This document shows, piece by piece, positions 16,942 to 25,242 of a DNA stretch of 64,000 nt. The position numbers and the translations under genes were made by a program. This stretch comes from Bacteroidota bacterium (GTDB taxonomy: Bacteria > Bacteroidota > Ignavibacteria > Ignavibacteriales > Ignavibacteriaceae), in contig JAIUOE010000015.1 of the NCBI GenBank assembly GCA_020161395.1, positions 1-64,000 of the forward strand. Reading direction: 5' to 3'. Position 1 is the first letter of the stretch, and every line of letters starts with the position of its first letter. Under the pieces are notes generated by a model. That model saw only the letters and a program-made list of their open reading frames with translations. It had not been told where the DNA came from and made no database searches.

Positions 16942-19800
16942 ATGAAATTTACAAAAGAAATGACATCAAAATTCATAAAACCGGAAAAAATGACGGAAAT
17001 TGAAAGACAGAATAAATTGATGAGTAAAAACCCCATATTTTCGATGGCAGGAAAAGCAGTATTGATTTTTGTGTTCTTGTTACTTGCTACACCTCTGCTT
17101 AATTCTCAGTCAAAGAAGGCTAATGGAGGAGATAATTCGGTGCTCTCGATTCGCGACAGAGCAGGAGGTGTGCATAACGCTTCGGCTATCGGGCTCTTCT
17201 TCGAGAACAGAGGAAAGCTCTATCCGAGAAGGCTTTCACAGGGTCCCTCTGGTGAGTTTCCGATCAACAGCGGAAAACACTACATCTATAGAATGAATCC
17301 ATATGTTGGTATTCCCGGAAATGTAATTCAGGGAAGATACACAACCAATGAGGAGTGGGAAGCTGCAGCCGGCTATCACAATAATGAAGGTGCCAGAATA
17401 GCATTCTCCGATAATCCTGCTTCGTGGCATCCTGTAAAGGGTTGGCCCGTGAAGGATGCAAACGGTAATCCGGTCTTCAAATCGGATCAGGATTCATATT
17501 GCGTTTATAACGATTCCAACAATACAAAGCAGATTCTCGGCATCACCCTTGCCCAAACGGGTTATGCGTATGGAGTTAAATTTGCTCAGAATCTCCTCTT
17601 TTTCAAGTATGATATCATTAACGATGGACCAAAAGACTACGACAGTCTTTATTTTACATTATATACTGATATCGATGTAGGTAATGTTTCGGGTGGTGAC
17701 CCGGAGTATGCGGACGATAAAATAGACTTTGACAAAAACAACAATTTTGTCTGGTTCTATGATGACGGTATTTCTGCAGAATGGCCAAATGGAAAAACGG
17801 GTATGATGGGAGTTGCATTTCTACAGACTCCCAAAGTGAACGGGCGTGAACTGGGACTTACCGATTTCCATTATGCACTCTATGATGATGATGAACTCTC
17901 CGATCTCGACTCTGTTCTATTCGGTCGAATGACATCAGCACCATCGCTGTATAATTCAAATCTGAGAAACAAGTATTTCCACCTCGGAAACAACACCTCA
18001 CTGAACTATGATGATGTTTCCACGATTCCTGCTTCCGGTCTCGATCTTTTGACCACTTTCTCATCAGGTCCATATTTCATTAAAAGGGGAGATACACTCT
18101 CGTTTTACACTGTTCTGGTGGCAGGAGAGAACTTGAATGAGTTGAAAACAGCCCTTGCTCAGGCACAGGTGATTCATTCGTTTAACTATGATATCGCAAA
18201 ACCACCTGTGACTCCTAAACTTTCGGGTGTCCCAAGTGACAACAAAACCATGCTTTACTGGGATGATGCTGCAGAAAGGTCATTTGATTCATTTTCAGGT
18301 CAGTATGATTTCGAAGGTTACAGACTCTACAGAAGTATCGATAAAGGAATCCATTGGACAAAATTAGCCGAATTCGATGTACCAAATGAAATTGGTATAG
18401 ACAAGGGCATTCAATACTCTTTTATCGACTCCACTGTCACTAACGGTTTTGAATACTGGTACACTATCACGGCTTACGACAGAGGTGATTCCCTTCTTGA
18501 GCCGCTCGAAAGTCCGCTCGGGAAGAATCTTGATCAGTTAAACATTGTCAGTCTTACCCCTGTCTCATCGGCTGCAGGCAGAACGCCGGTTACTCTTGAT
18601 AATATCAGACAAATCGGAAAAGGCACTTCAAATTATGTATTCAATGTGACGCCGGTCGATGATGTAAAACTTGCTTCAGGCGAGTACAATGTCGGCTTCA
18701 ATTATGTCAGCAGAACAGAAAGAGGCGTGCTGAAAACACAACTCGTACCGGTAATTACTGACTCGGCAAACACAAAACCGGAAAAATACGGTGTTTACTT
18801 CAAGTCGCCGACTGTATTCGATTTTGTTAATCTCACAACCGGTGAAGATATAAAAACTGACAACAGTTATGTTTGGACGAACCCGAATCAGGTAATTTCA
18901 GTACCCGGAACTGGTTTGAGGGTAAGAATAGTTACACCTCCCGGTACTGCTCCCGAGTATTTACCGAGAAAGGGTGACTTGCTTACGCTCAGTTTTGGTG
19001 TGTACGCCACAAAGGATAATGATACACTGATTAAGCCAAGACCGTTTTTGTTTGAGAAAACTCAGGCAACTTCTGATGGTATTGTATTCAGTATGACAAA
19101 ACCCGGTGCCGTAAAATCCCTTTCGAAAATAGGCGGGACCGATATCTTTTCACTCGGTTTTTCACTTGAAAATGAAGTGAATCTGAAATCCACTCTATAT
19201 TTCGTTGAAGTGAAAAACAGAGGATTCGGAACAGGTGGAGCGGGATTTGTTTCACTGGAGATAAAAGACACTTCAACAAATTCAGCAATAGTGAAGTTTG
19301 ATACCGTTTACACTCTGTCAACATTTACATTTGGTGGTGTGAGAGGCAGAATAGAATTTAATCCTGCCAACCCTCCACAGGCGGGCAATCTTTATTCTCT
19401 GGAGACAGTAAAACCAAAGGCACCGACACTAAAAGACAAATATGCATTTACATTCAGAGCCCCTGTGGTAAATAACGAAGTCGCCAATACATCGTTGAAC
19501 AAAATAAGAGTTGTACCAAATCCGTATGTGGTCTCATCATTGTATGAACCCGAGTTTGGTGAATTGCGGCGTGAACCGTTACGGCAGATACAATTCATCA
19601 ATCTGCCACCTGAATGTACTATTCACATCTTCACCATTGATGCGGATCTGGTTAAAACCATTAACCATTCTTCATCCAACGGTACAGAGGTGTGGGATCT
19701 CCGTTCCGAAGGTGGAAGAGAGATTTCAGCCGGAATGTACATATATGTAGTAAAAACCAGCGGAGGCGAGTTCATCGACCGCTTCGCCGTAATCAAGTGA
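16942..19800 (+). CDS. Large secreted protein with FN3-like module and variant T9SS C-terminal domain
   Basis: 952 residues. A long polar N-terminal stretch (about 37 residues) precedes the hydrophobic signal segment, which ends LNS before Gln. The GGGAG 9 nt upstream supports this start over a later ATG at 17020. The body is beta-rich. A fibronectin-III-like module lies at about 425-530 (MLYWDD, FEGYRLYRSIDKG, YWYTITAYD). The last 100 residues resemble a T9SS/FlgD-Ig-like sorting domain, but with VVPNPYVV instead of YPNPFNP, ending AGMYIYVVKT. The function of the body is not recognised. It lies between the TonB receptor and PorV-like genes with 17- and 15-nt gaps. Confidence 0.85.
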   Translation: MKFTKEMTSKFIKPEKMTEIERQNKLMSKNPIFSMAGKAVLIFVFLLLATPLLNSQSKKANGGDNSVLSIRDRAGGVHNASAIGLFFENRGKLYPRRLSQGPSGEFPINSGKHYIYRMNPYVGIPGNVIQGRYTTNEEWEAAAGYHNNEGARIAFSDNPASWHPVKGWPVKDANGNPVFKSDQDSYCVYNDSNNTKQILGITLAQTGYAYGVKFAQNLLFFKYDIINDGPKDYDSLYFTLYTDIDVGNVSGGDPEYADDKIDFDKNNNFVWFYDDGISAEWPNGKTGMMGVAFLQTPKVNGRELGLTDFHYALYDDDELSDLDSVLFGRMTSAPSLYNSNLRNKYFHLGNNTSLNYDDVSTIPASGLDLLTTFSSGPYFIKRGDTLSFYTVLVAGENLNELKTALAQAQVIHSFNYDIAKPPVTPKLSGVPSDNKTMLYWDDAAERSFDSFSGQYDFEGYRLYRSIDKGIHWTKLAEFDVPNEIGIDKGIQYSFIDSTVTNGFEYWYTITAYDRGDSLLEPLESPLGKNLDQLNIVSLTPVSSAAGRTPVTLDNIRQIGKGTSNYVFNVTPVDDVKLASGEYNVGFNYVSRTERGVLKTQLVPVITDSANTKPEKYGVYFKSPTVFDFVNLTTGEDIKTDNSYVWTNPNQVISVPGTGLRVRIVTPPGTAPEYLPRKGDLLTLSFGVYATKDNDTLIKPRPFLFEKTQATSDGIVFSMTKPGAVKSLSKIGGTDIFSLGFSLENEVNLKSTLYFVEVKNRGFGTGGAGFVSLEIKDTSTNSAIVKFDTVYTLSTFTFGGVRGRIEFNPANPPQAGNLYSLETVKPKAPTLKDKYAFTFRAPVVNNEVANTSLNKIRVVPNPYVVSSLYEPEFGELRREPLRQIQFINLPPECTIHIFTIDADLVKTINHSSSNGTEVWDLRSEGGREISAGMYIYVVKTSGGEFIDRFAVIK

Positions 19801-19815
19801 TCAACGGAGCATAAA

Positions 19816-20808
19816 ATGAAAAAACTGATATTTATCTCAATCTTAATGTCGTTTACACTCGCTGCGCAATATTCCAATCTTGGGACATCAGGTGCACAAT
19901 TTCTGCAGATTCCACTTGGAGCAAGACAGGCGGCAATGGGTGGTGCTTCGATCGCTCTAACCGATGATGCCTCATCCATATTTTGGAATCCGGCAGGACT
20001 CTCAAGCGTTTCCAATGTTGACTTCCATTTCACGAATCTGAACTGGTTCGGGTTATTCGACCTGAACGCTGCAGCCGGAGCCTACAAACTTGGAGGTGAT
20101 GCGGGTGTTTTGGGTGTTCATTTTATCTCTTTTTCAACAGGTAAAATAGAGATTACGACTGAAAAGAAACCAAACGGAACAGGACGGTTTTACGATGCAC
20201 AGGATATTGCTCTTGGTTTGACTTATTCCCGGGCTATAACTGACAGGTTCAGAACCGGTATCACAGTCAAGTATGTATCTCAAAGAATCTGGAATGAGAC
20301 AGCAACAGGTATAGCTTTCGACATCGGAACTCAATATACTCTCGATTTCCAAAATCTGACCATTGCAATGAGCATGACAAATTTTGGACCTGACATGAGA
20401 TTTGACGGACCCGATCTGAATGTTACCTACTTGAGGGACGAGAACATACCGCTTTCGAGGCTTGCACCAGCAAAGCTGGGCACAGAGGATTTCTCGCTTC
20501 CGCTTCACTTTCAGGTTGGTATAGCGATGGACATCTTCAAAATTGATTTCGTTAAGATGCGTGCCGCCCTTGATGTAACACACCCGAATGACAACCTCGA
20601 AAGAGTAAATTTTGGTACCGAGATCTCGGTATTTGACAGGGTGTTTCTGAGAGGCGGTTACAGATATAATTATGATGATGAAAAGATAACTTTCGGAGCC
20701 GGAGCAAACCTGCCTTTGGGAGAATCTGTGGTTTCATTTGATTATGCTTATTCCATTTACGATATCCTTCCAAATGTACAGAGGATTTCCGTCGGGTTAA
20801 GATTTTAG
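19816..20808 (+). CDS. PorV/PorQ family outer-membrane protein
   Basis: 330 residues. A signal peptide ends LAA before Gln. The motif GARQAAMGGASIALTDDASS followed by FWNPAGL is diagnostic of the PorV/PorQ family, a FadL-like 14-strand barrel, and the protein ends in an aromatic beta strand (VGLRF). In T9SS organisms PorV shuttles cargo from the translocon to the attachment complex. Many genomes carry extra paralogues beside cargo genes, so this may serve the neighbouring cargo proteins. GGAG sits 7 nt before the ATG. Confidence 0.88.
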   Translation: MKKLIFISILMSFTLAAQYSNLGTSGAQFLQIPLGARQAAMGGASIALTDDASSIFWNPAGLSSVSNVDFHFTNLNWFGLFDLNAAAGAYKLGGDAGVLGVHFISFSTGKIEITTEKKPNGTGRFYDAQDIALGLTYSRAITDRFRTGITVKYVSQRIWNETATGIAFDIGTQYTLDFQNLTIAMSMTNFGPDMRFDGPDLNVTYLRDENIPLSRLAPAKLGTEDFSLPLHFQVGIAMDIFKIDFVKMRAALDVTHPNDNLERVNFGTEISVFDRVFLRGGYRYNYDDEKITFGAGANLPLGESVVSFDYAYSIYDILPNVQRISVGLRF

Positions 20809-20834
20809 AGTTTAAGCTACCCTGAGAGAATGAG

Positions 20835-22874
20835 ATGAGAGGCGCTAAACGGTTGTTTTTGTTGGTGATAGCGTTTTCGCTTCAGTTATTCTCTCAGGGA
20901 TATATCTGTGCTGTGGGTGGTGGTGGAGAGGGTGTAAATGACTGGAATCGCGAACCTTATTCATGGATAGTTCAGAAAGCTGATTCAGGTGCAGTTGTTG
21001 TACTTTCGGTAAATGACGAAACAACATGGATACCCGACTATTTCCGTTCACTGGGCTCCCGTTCCTCATACAATCTCAAAATAAACTCCAGAACATTAGC
21101 GAATACACAATCCGTTGCAGATTCAATTCTCGCAGCATCTGCTGTTTTTATCAAGGGTGGCGACCAGTACAATTACATAAATTACTGGAAAGGTACTCTT
21201 GTTGAATCTGCCATAAAGCAGGTTTATGCCCGGGGAGGAGTTGTAGCTGGCACTTCCGCAGGAGCAATGGTGCTCGGGAAATTTATACTCTCGGCGAGAT
21301 ATGGTTCGCTTTATCCCGATGATGCACTTGTAAATCCTTTCATACAGACTTCAAACATCGAAGATAACTTTCTCGGCCTGGTTCCGGATGTTATTTTTGA
21401 TACTCATTTTATCGAAAGAGGACGGCAGGCGCGACTGGCATCTGTCCTTCTCAAACTTGGATTGCAGGGAATTCAAAATGTAACAGGCGTTGGTTTGGAT
21501 GACAGAACCGCTTTTTGTATCTCACCCGATGGAAAAGGGGTGGTGATGGGAAGTGGTTCTGTTTCTATTTATCGGGCGGATTCCCTTACAAGACTCTGGT
21601 CGTCTGGAAATCTGTACGAACTCGAAAATCTTCACGCCCGGCAGCTTACCAAAAACTGGGTTTATGATCTTAACAGTAAAAATATCAGTTTTGTACCGGC
21701 CTCAGCAAAAGCATTTAATGCGACATTATCTGAAGTCCCGACAGGAGATGTGACATTGACGGGGAGTAACTGGATTGCAACTTCGTGGCTGGCTGCGCTG
21801 TCTGCATTTGTATCAAGGGCGAATACTCCGGATGTTTTGATTGTCTCATATCCTGCCTATGAGGCAAATGCAAATTCGATTCTTAACGAAGTTGCAGCTT
21901 CTGCACCCTTGGCTAAACTGATACTCTATACTCCAGGATCCGAGACTGATACTCTGGTCCATCAGAAAATACAGGGAGCTTCGGCATTCATTTTTGCCGG
22001 TGATGACCTTACAGCCATTAAAAACATCACTTCATCGACTTCTTTGGTTGGTAATCTGCTTCGACAAAAATTGATTAACTCAAGATGTCCATCTTTCTAT
22101 TTCGGTGAAATGTCAAAACTTGCCTCGACTTCTTTTGCTGACAATTTGAACAGTGATCCGTATGCTGCGTACCGCGGTAAGATGACATTAAATGAGGGTT
22201 TTAGGGTTTTACCGGGATTTTCAACCCAGTCACTCACTTTTGCAAGCAGCGATTATTATGAAAACAGGATGGCATCTGTACTGTGGTCAATATTCAAAAC
22301 GCAGATTCCATACGGTATTTACATCAACGGAAACGGCATAACAAAATTTATTAATGCTGATTCTTCAATTGTCTTTTCACGGTTTCCGTTCTTCCTGATT
22401 GATGCAAGGGAAGCAACACTGCGGGACTCATCGGTCTACAGGGCTTCGAGCAGTACCGGTCCGAGACAGGTGGTGGCGCTAAATTCATTTAGAATTTCAG
22501 CCTCCAACAACTACGGAAGGGGTTACAGCATTGCACAAAAAAGATTTGCCTCCGCTGATCCCACGGGTGTAAATCCTGAAGAAAACTACGGGATACAAGA
22601 TAACTATGAAAAAGTCGACCTGAGGGTTACTGCCTTTCCTAATCCTTTCACTTATTCCACAAAAATCGTTTTTGAATTCGGGAGGGCAGGGGAAATGAAA
22701 CTGGAATTGTTTGATATTCGCGGTTTGTTGATCAGGACTCTGTTCTGTGCAGATGTCACCGCCGGGCAACATTCTCTTTCTCTCCAAAGTGGAGGCTTGT
22801 CTTCCGGAATCTATTTTTTGCGCGCAACATTTGATGATGTGATAAAGACCATAAAACTGGTACTGCACAAATAA
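20835..22874 (+). CDS. Cyanophycinase-like protein with degenerate second domain and T9SS C-terminal domain
   Basis: 679 residues with a signal peptide ending LFS before Gln. The first domain (about 22-280) is S51-like: FIKGGDQ at about 105-111, nucleophile S141 in AGTSAGAM, H191 in DTHFIERGRQ and GVGLDDRTA. A second domain (about 310-480) repeats the same order (SAFIFAGDD, then CPSFYFGEMS) but without the Ser nucleophile, so it looks like a decayed copy. The end is a T9SS domain (TAFPNPFTYSTKI, SGIYFLRATF). It is probably exported by T9SS and may be fixed to the surface. Activity on cyanophycin is an inference. Confidence 0.85.
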   Translation: MRGAKRLFLLVIAFSLQLFSQGYICAVGGGGEGVNDWNREPYSWIVQKADSGAVVVLSVNDETTWIPDYFRSLGSRSSYNLKINSRTLANTQSVADSILAASAVFIKGGDQYNYINYWKGTLVESAIKQVYARGGVVAGTSAGAMVLGKFILSARYGSLYPDDALVNPFIQTSNIEDNFLGLVPDVIFDTHFIERGRQARLASVLLKLGLQGIQNVTGVGLDDRTAFCISPDGKGVVMGSGSVSIYRADSLTRLWSSGNLYELENLHARQLTKNWVYDLNSKNISFVPASAKAFNATLSEVPTGDVTLTGSNWIATSWLAALSAFVSRANTPDVLIVSYPAYEANANSILNEVAASAPLAKLILYTPGSETDTLVHQKIQGASAFIFAGDDLTAIKNITSSTSLVGNLLRQKLINSRCPSFYFGEMSKLASTSFADNLNSDPYAAYRGKMTLNEGFRVLPGFSTQSLTFASSDYYENRMASVLWSIFKTQIPYGIYINGNGITKFINADSSIVFSRFPFFLIDAREATLRDSSVYRASSSTGPRQVVALNSFRISASNNYGRGYSIAQKRFASADPTGVNPEENYGIQDNYEKVDLRVTAFPNPFTYSTKIVFEFGRAGEMKLELFDIRGLLIRTLFCADVTAGQHSLSLQSGGLSSGIYFLRATFDDVIKTIKLVLHK

Positions 22875-22963
22875 CCACACAGTAAAATCTTTCCGTTTTC
22901 CTCTCTTATTGGGTGGAATTAGTTATATTTCACTGTACCTTAATTAATAATTTGGACGCAAAA

Positions 22964-23200
22964 ATGGATAACAAAACAATAAAATTCGAAAAAGAAGTCG
23001 AAGTGCTTGATTTGATTTTTCAGGATATGGTGGAGGCAATCCACCTAAAACCCGATGGAAATGACATCGAAGATCTGAGACTATATGTTGACAATATTTA
23101 TGCAACTCTCAACACTACTGCCTTGAGAGTTAATGAGATCAAAAAACAACTCGAAAAAGATGCGAAATTGATCCTTGAGACATGGAATCCACCTGCCTAA
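22964..23200 (+). CDS. Small helical hypothetical protein
   Basis: 78 residues, acidic and almost entirely helical in pattern (IKFEKEVEVLDLIF, then VNEIKKQLEKDAKLILETW). No signal peptide, cysteines or recognisable motif. ATG at 22964 is preceded by GGA at workable spacing; an in-frame ATG at 22913 would add 17 residues that look non-coding. It stands alone between the cyanophycinase-like gene and a bidirectional terminator. Function unknown. Confidence 0.65.
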   Translation: MDNKTIKFEKEVEVLDLIFQDMVEAIHLKPDGNDIEDLRLYVDNIYATLNTTALRVNEIKKQLEKDAKLILETWNPPA

Positions 23201-23213
23201 AGGTTGTAATTTA

Positions 23214-23252
23214 GAAAAAAACCGGATTGGAAATTCCCAGTCCGGTTTTTTT
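23214..23252. terminator. Bidirectional rho-independent terminator
   Basis: A 9-bp stem (23222-23230 with 23237-23245) has an A-run before it and seven T residues after it. It can therefore end both the + small gene and the - T9SS hydrolase gene. A partial copy of the right arm (CAGTCCGGTT) recurs at 23271-23280. Confidence 0.85.
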
Positions 23253-23279
23253 ATGCAGTCAATTAACAATCAGTCCGGT

Positions 23280-24764
23280 TTACTTCTGTAGCACTACTTT
23301 TTTAACAAACGACCTTCCTTCAACTCTGACCGACAGGAAATAGATACCCGATGGATTACCTGAAAGATCGAAGTACTCTTTTGAAATGCCGGGATAAATT
23401 ACTTTTTCAGATGATAAAATCTTTTTTCCGCTGATATCATACAACTCAAAAAGAATACCTGTCGTATTCTGATTATTGATGGTGATGGAGAATGCTGGAT
23501 TAAATGGATTGGGGAAAACACCGGAAATTCTAAGTGAACTCAAATCCGGAGAACCATCTGCCACAGATAACGGAGGTGAAAGTGTCAGTTTGATCGAATT
23601 ATTGCTGAACTTTTGAATCCCGCCGGGGGTCGAAGCGACAATCCGTACATAAAAATCTCCCGGGGGGATGGAATCGATAATAATAGAGGAATCCACTACA
23701 GCAGGCGAAACATAGAAAAGTGATTCAAACAGTGAATCAAGTGCAAATTCCACATTGTATCTGATGTTCTCGAGAGGATTCAGTGTCGAAGATTTCTCCC
23801 ACCTGATATTAATGTTTTGGTTGGTTACCGATCCCTCATCGGTTAGCATTTTAAACGATTTTAACGGAAGTCGATTCACCGATTTCCTTAAAACAACGGA
23901 AGTATCAGCGTTGGCAGAATCACCAAAAGCGTAATTCCAATAGCCTTTGTCTTCATGCAGGAAAAGTTTGAAAACAGCAGTCAAGTACTTTTGGGAAAGA
24001 TAAATTTGGAGGTTTCTGTTAATATATCCACCTATGTCAGTCCAATCCCAAATATTAGTATCCATAAATTTCGTGTGGTTACCACCATTGATGGTGAGAA
24101 GTGCCTTATTGTCAGGTGTATTCTCATACATTGGAATCTGAGTTGTTGCGGGAGGAGTGATTCCGTCGTTTTGTGAGGAGATCAGGTAGATTATTGATTT
24201 GGTTGAATTAATGGTCGAAATAATTGACGGTACAGTTTCGGCAGCGGCAAACGGTGCAGAAATCGTTATAGTCGAGTCATAGATTGTGGACAGCAGAGAG
24301 GCGCCGCCTCCCATTGAATGTCCTGAGACACCCGTTTTTGAAGTGTCGGCGAGTTTGTAAAATCTGTTCCCTGTGGCTGTGGACGATGATTTGATGAAAT
24401 TCAGACAGAAGATAAGGTCTTTTCCGAGTTCTCCGTGTTGTGTGTCTGTAAACTGAGGAGCAATAACGATGAATCCGTGAGAGGCGAGTTGTCGGAATAG
24501 TGAGAAGTAGTAGTTTGTCTGCATGAAAAAGCCGTGTCCAAATGCCACTATTGGCCAGGGTCCGTTAACAGTGTCGATCTGGCTGTTTTCACCGTCTGAA
24601 AAGGAGGGGTAATAAATTCTGCAGTTCATATTCCTCCCCTCACGGGAAATGGTCTGACTAAACCACCCTTGAGGGTACCGACCTCTTGCACCCGGATCAA
24701 TCTGAGAATATGATATCGAGGTGAGTATGAAAATAAAAATAAAAAGCTGGATAACTCTGAGCAT
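23280..24764 (-). CDS. Secreted alpha/beta hydrolase with T9SS C-terminal domain
   Basis: About 494 residues with a signal peptide ending SYS before Gln. The hydrolase domain has an oxyanion/GHG stretch (VAFGHGFF). Numbered from an ATG at 24776, the nucleophile is S154 in SGHSMGGG, the acid D204 in SSQNDGITP and the base H234 in GGNHTKF. This fits the dienelactone hydrolase/PAF-acetylhydrolase/chlorophyllase-like group. After a linker comes a fibronectin-like segment, and the last 80 residues are a T9SS domain (SGVFPNPFNPAFSI, SGIYFLSVRVEG). The substrate is unknown; an ester of a lipid or polymer is likely. Start at 24764 or 24776 is not resolved. Confidence 0.85.
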   Translation of the reverse strand: MLRVIQLFIFIFILTSISYSQIDPGARGRYPQGWFSQTISREGRNMNCRIYYPSFSDGENSQIDTVNGPWPIVAFGHGFFMQTNYYFSLFRQLASHGFIVIAPQFTDTQHGELGKDLIFCLNFIKSSSTATGNRFYKLADTSKTGVSGHSMGGGASLLSTIYDSTITISAPFAAAETVPSIISTINSTKSIIYLISSQNDGITPPATTQIPMYENTPDNKALLTINGGNHTKFMDTNIWDWTDIGGYINRNLQIYLSQKYLTAVFKLFLHEDKGYWNYAFGDSANADTSVVLRKSVNRLPLKSFKMLTDEGSVTNQNINIRWEKSSTLNPLENIRYNVEFALDSLFESLFYVSPAVVDSSIIIDSIPPGDFYVRIVASTPGGIQKFSNNSIKLTLSPPLSVADGSPDLSSLRISGVFPNPFNPAFSITINNQNTTGILFELYDISGKKILSSEKVIYPGISKEYFDLSGNPSGIYFLSVRVEGRSFVKKVVLQK

Positions 24765-24780
24765 AAAACCCGGCATTTCC

Positions 24781-24806
24781 GATTGTGACTTTATAAGTTC
24801 ACAATC
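24781..24806. promoter_or_regulatory. 26-bp near-palindrome upstream of the secreted hydrolase gene
   Basis: GATTGTGA at 24781-24788 and TCACAATC at 24799-24806 are perfect inverted repeats around a 10-nt AT-rich centre, 17 nt upstream of the ATG at 24764. It may be an operator or an mRNA hairpin. The half-sites recall CRP/FNR sites, but the centre is 4 nt too long. Confidence 0.4.
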
Positions 24807-24874
24807 GATGAAAGAATAAAAATCTTAACGCAAGATAATTGTTATTTCAGAGTTATCCAACTTTTCAATTCCCG

Positions 24875-25219
24875 TTACTTTTTACCGGTAAAGCGGGTTC
24901 CTGTTTCATTCAGGTTTTTTGAATATTTTTCAGGATCTTTTGCGAATTTGGCATCACAGCCTGCGCAGCAGAAACCGTAAGCTTTTCCGTTGTAGACCTC
25001 AAGTTTTACTTTAGGATTAACCTTGTTTCCCATAACGGGGCAAACGGTATTCCACGGAGTGGTGGGCACTTCTGCCGTTTTTGCTATTGTTGAATCACAG
25101 CAGTCCGATTTTTCTTCAGTACATGCTTTCGATTTTGTTGTGTCAGGTTTTTCCTGAGCAAGGGTTAATCCGCTAACGGTCAGGAATACGAACAATACGA
25201 GAAATAATTGCTTTTTCAT
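24875..25219 (-). CDS. Secreted YHS/TRASH-like metal-binding domain protein
   Basis: 114 residues. A signal peptide ends TLA before Gln. A Cys-rich linker (SKACTEEKSDCCDS) precedes a YHS-type domain at about 55-100: NTVCPVMGNKVNPK, then GKAYGFCCAGCDAKF. YHS domains often accompany heavy-metal transporters and bind copper or similar soft metals. It is the last gene of an operon with a TonB receptor (23-nt gap) and a Cys-rich exported protein, so a role in periplasmic metal handling is likely. Confidence 0.85.
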   Translation of the reverse strand: MKKQLFLVLFVFLTVSGLTLAQEKPDTTKSKACTEEKSDCCDSTIAKTAEVPTTPWNTVCPVMGNKVNPKVKLEVYNGKAYGFCCAGCDAKFAKDPEKYSKNLNETGTRFTGKK

Positions 25220-25242
25220 GATAATACTTTCATTTAGTTGAA

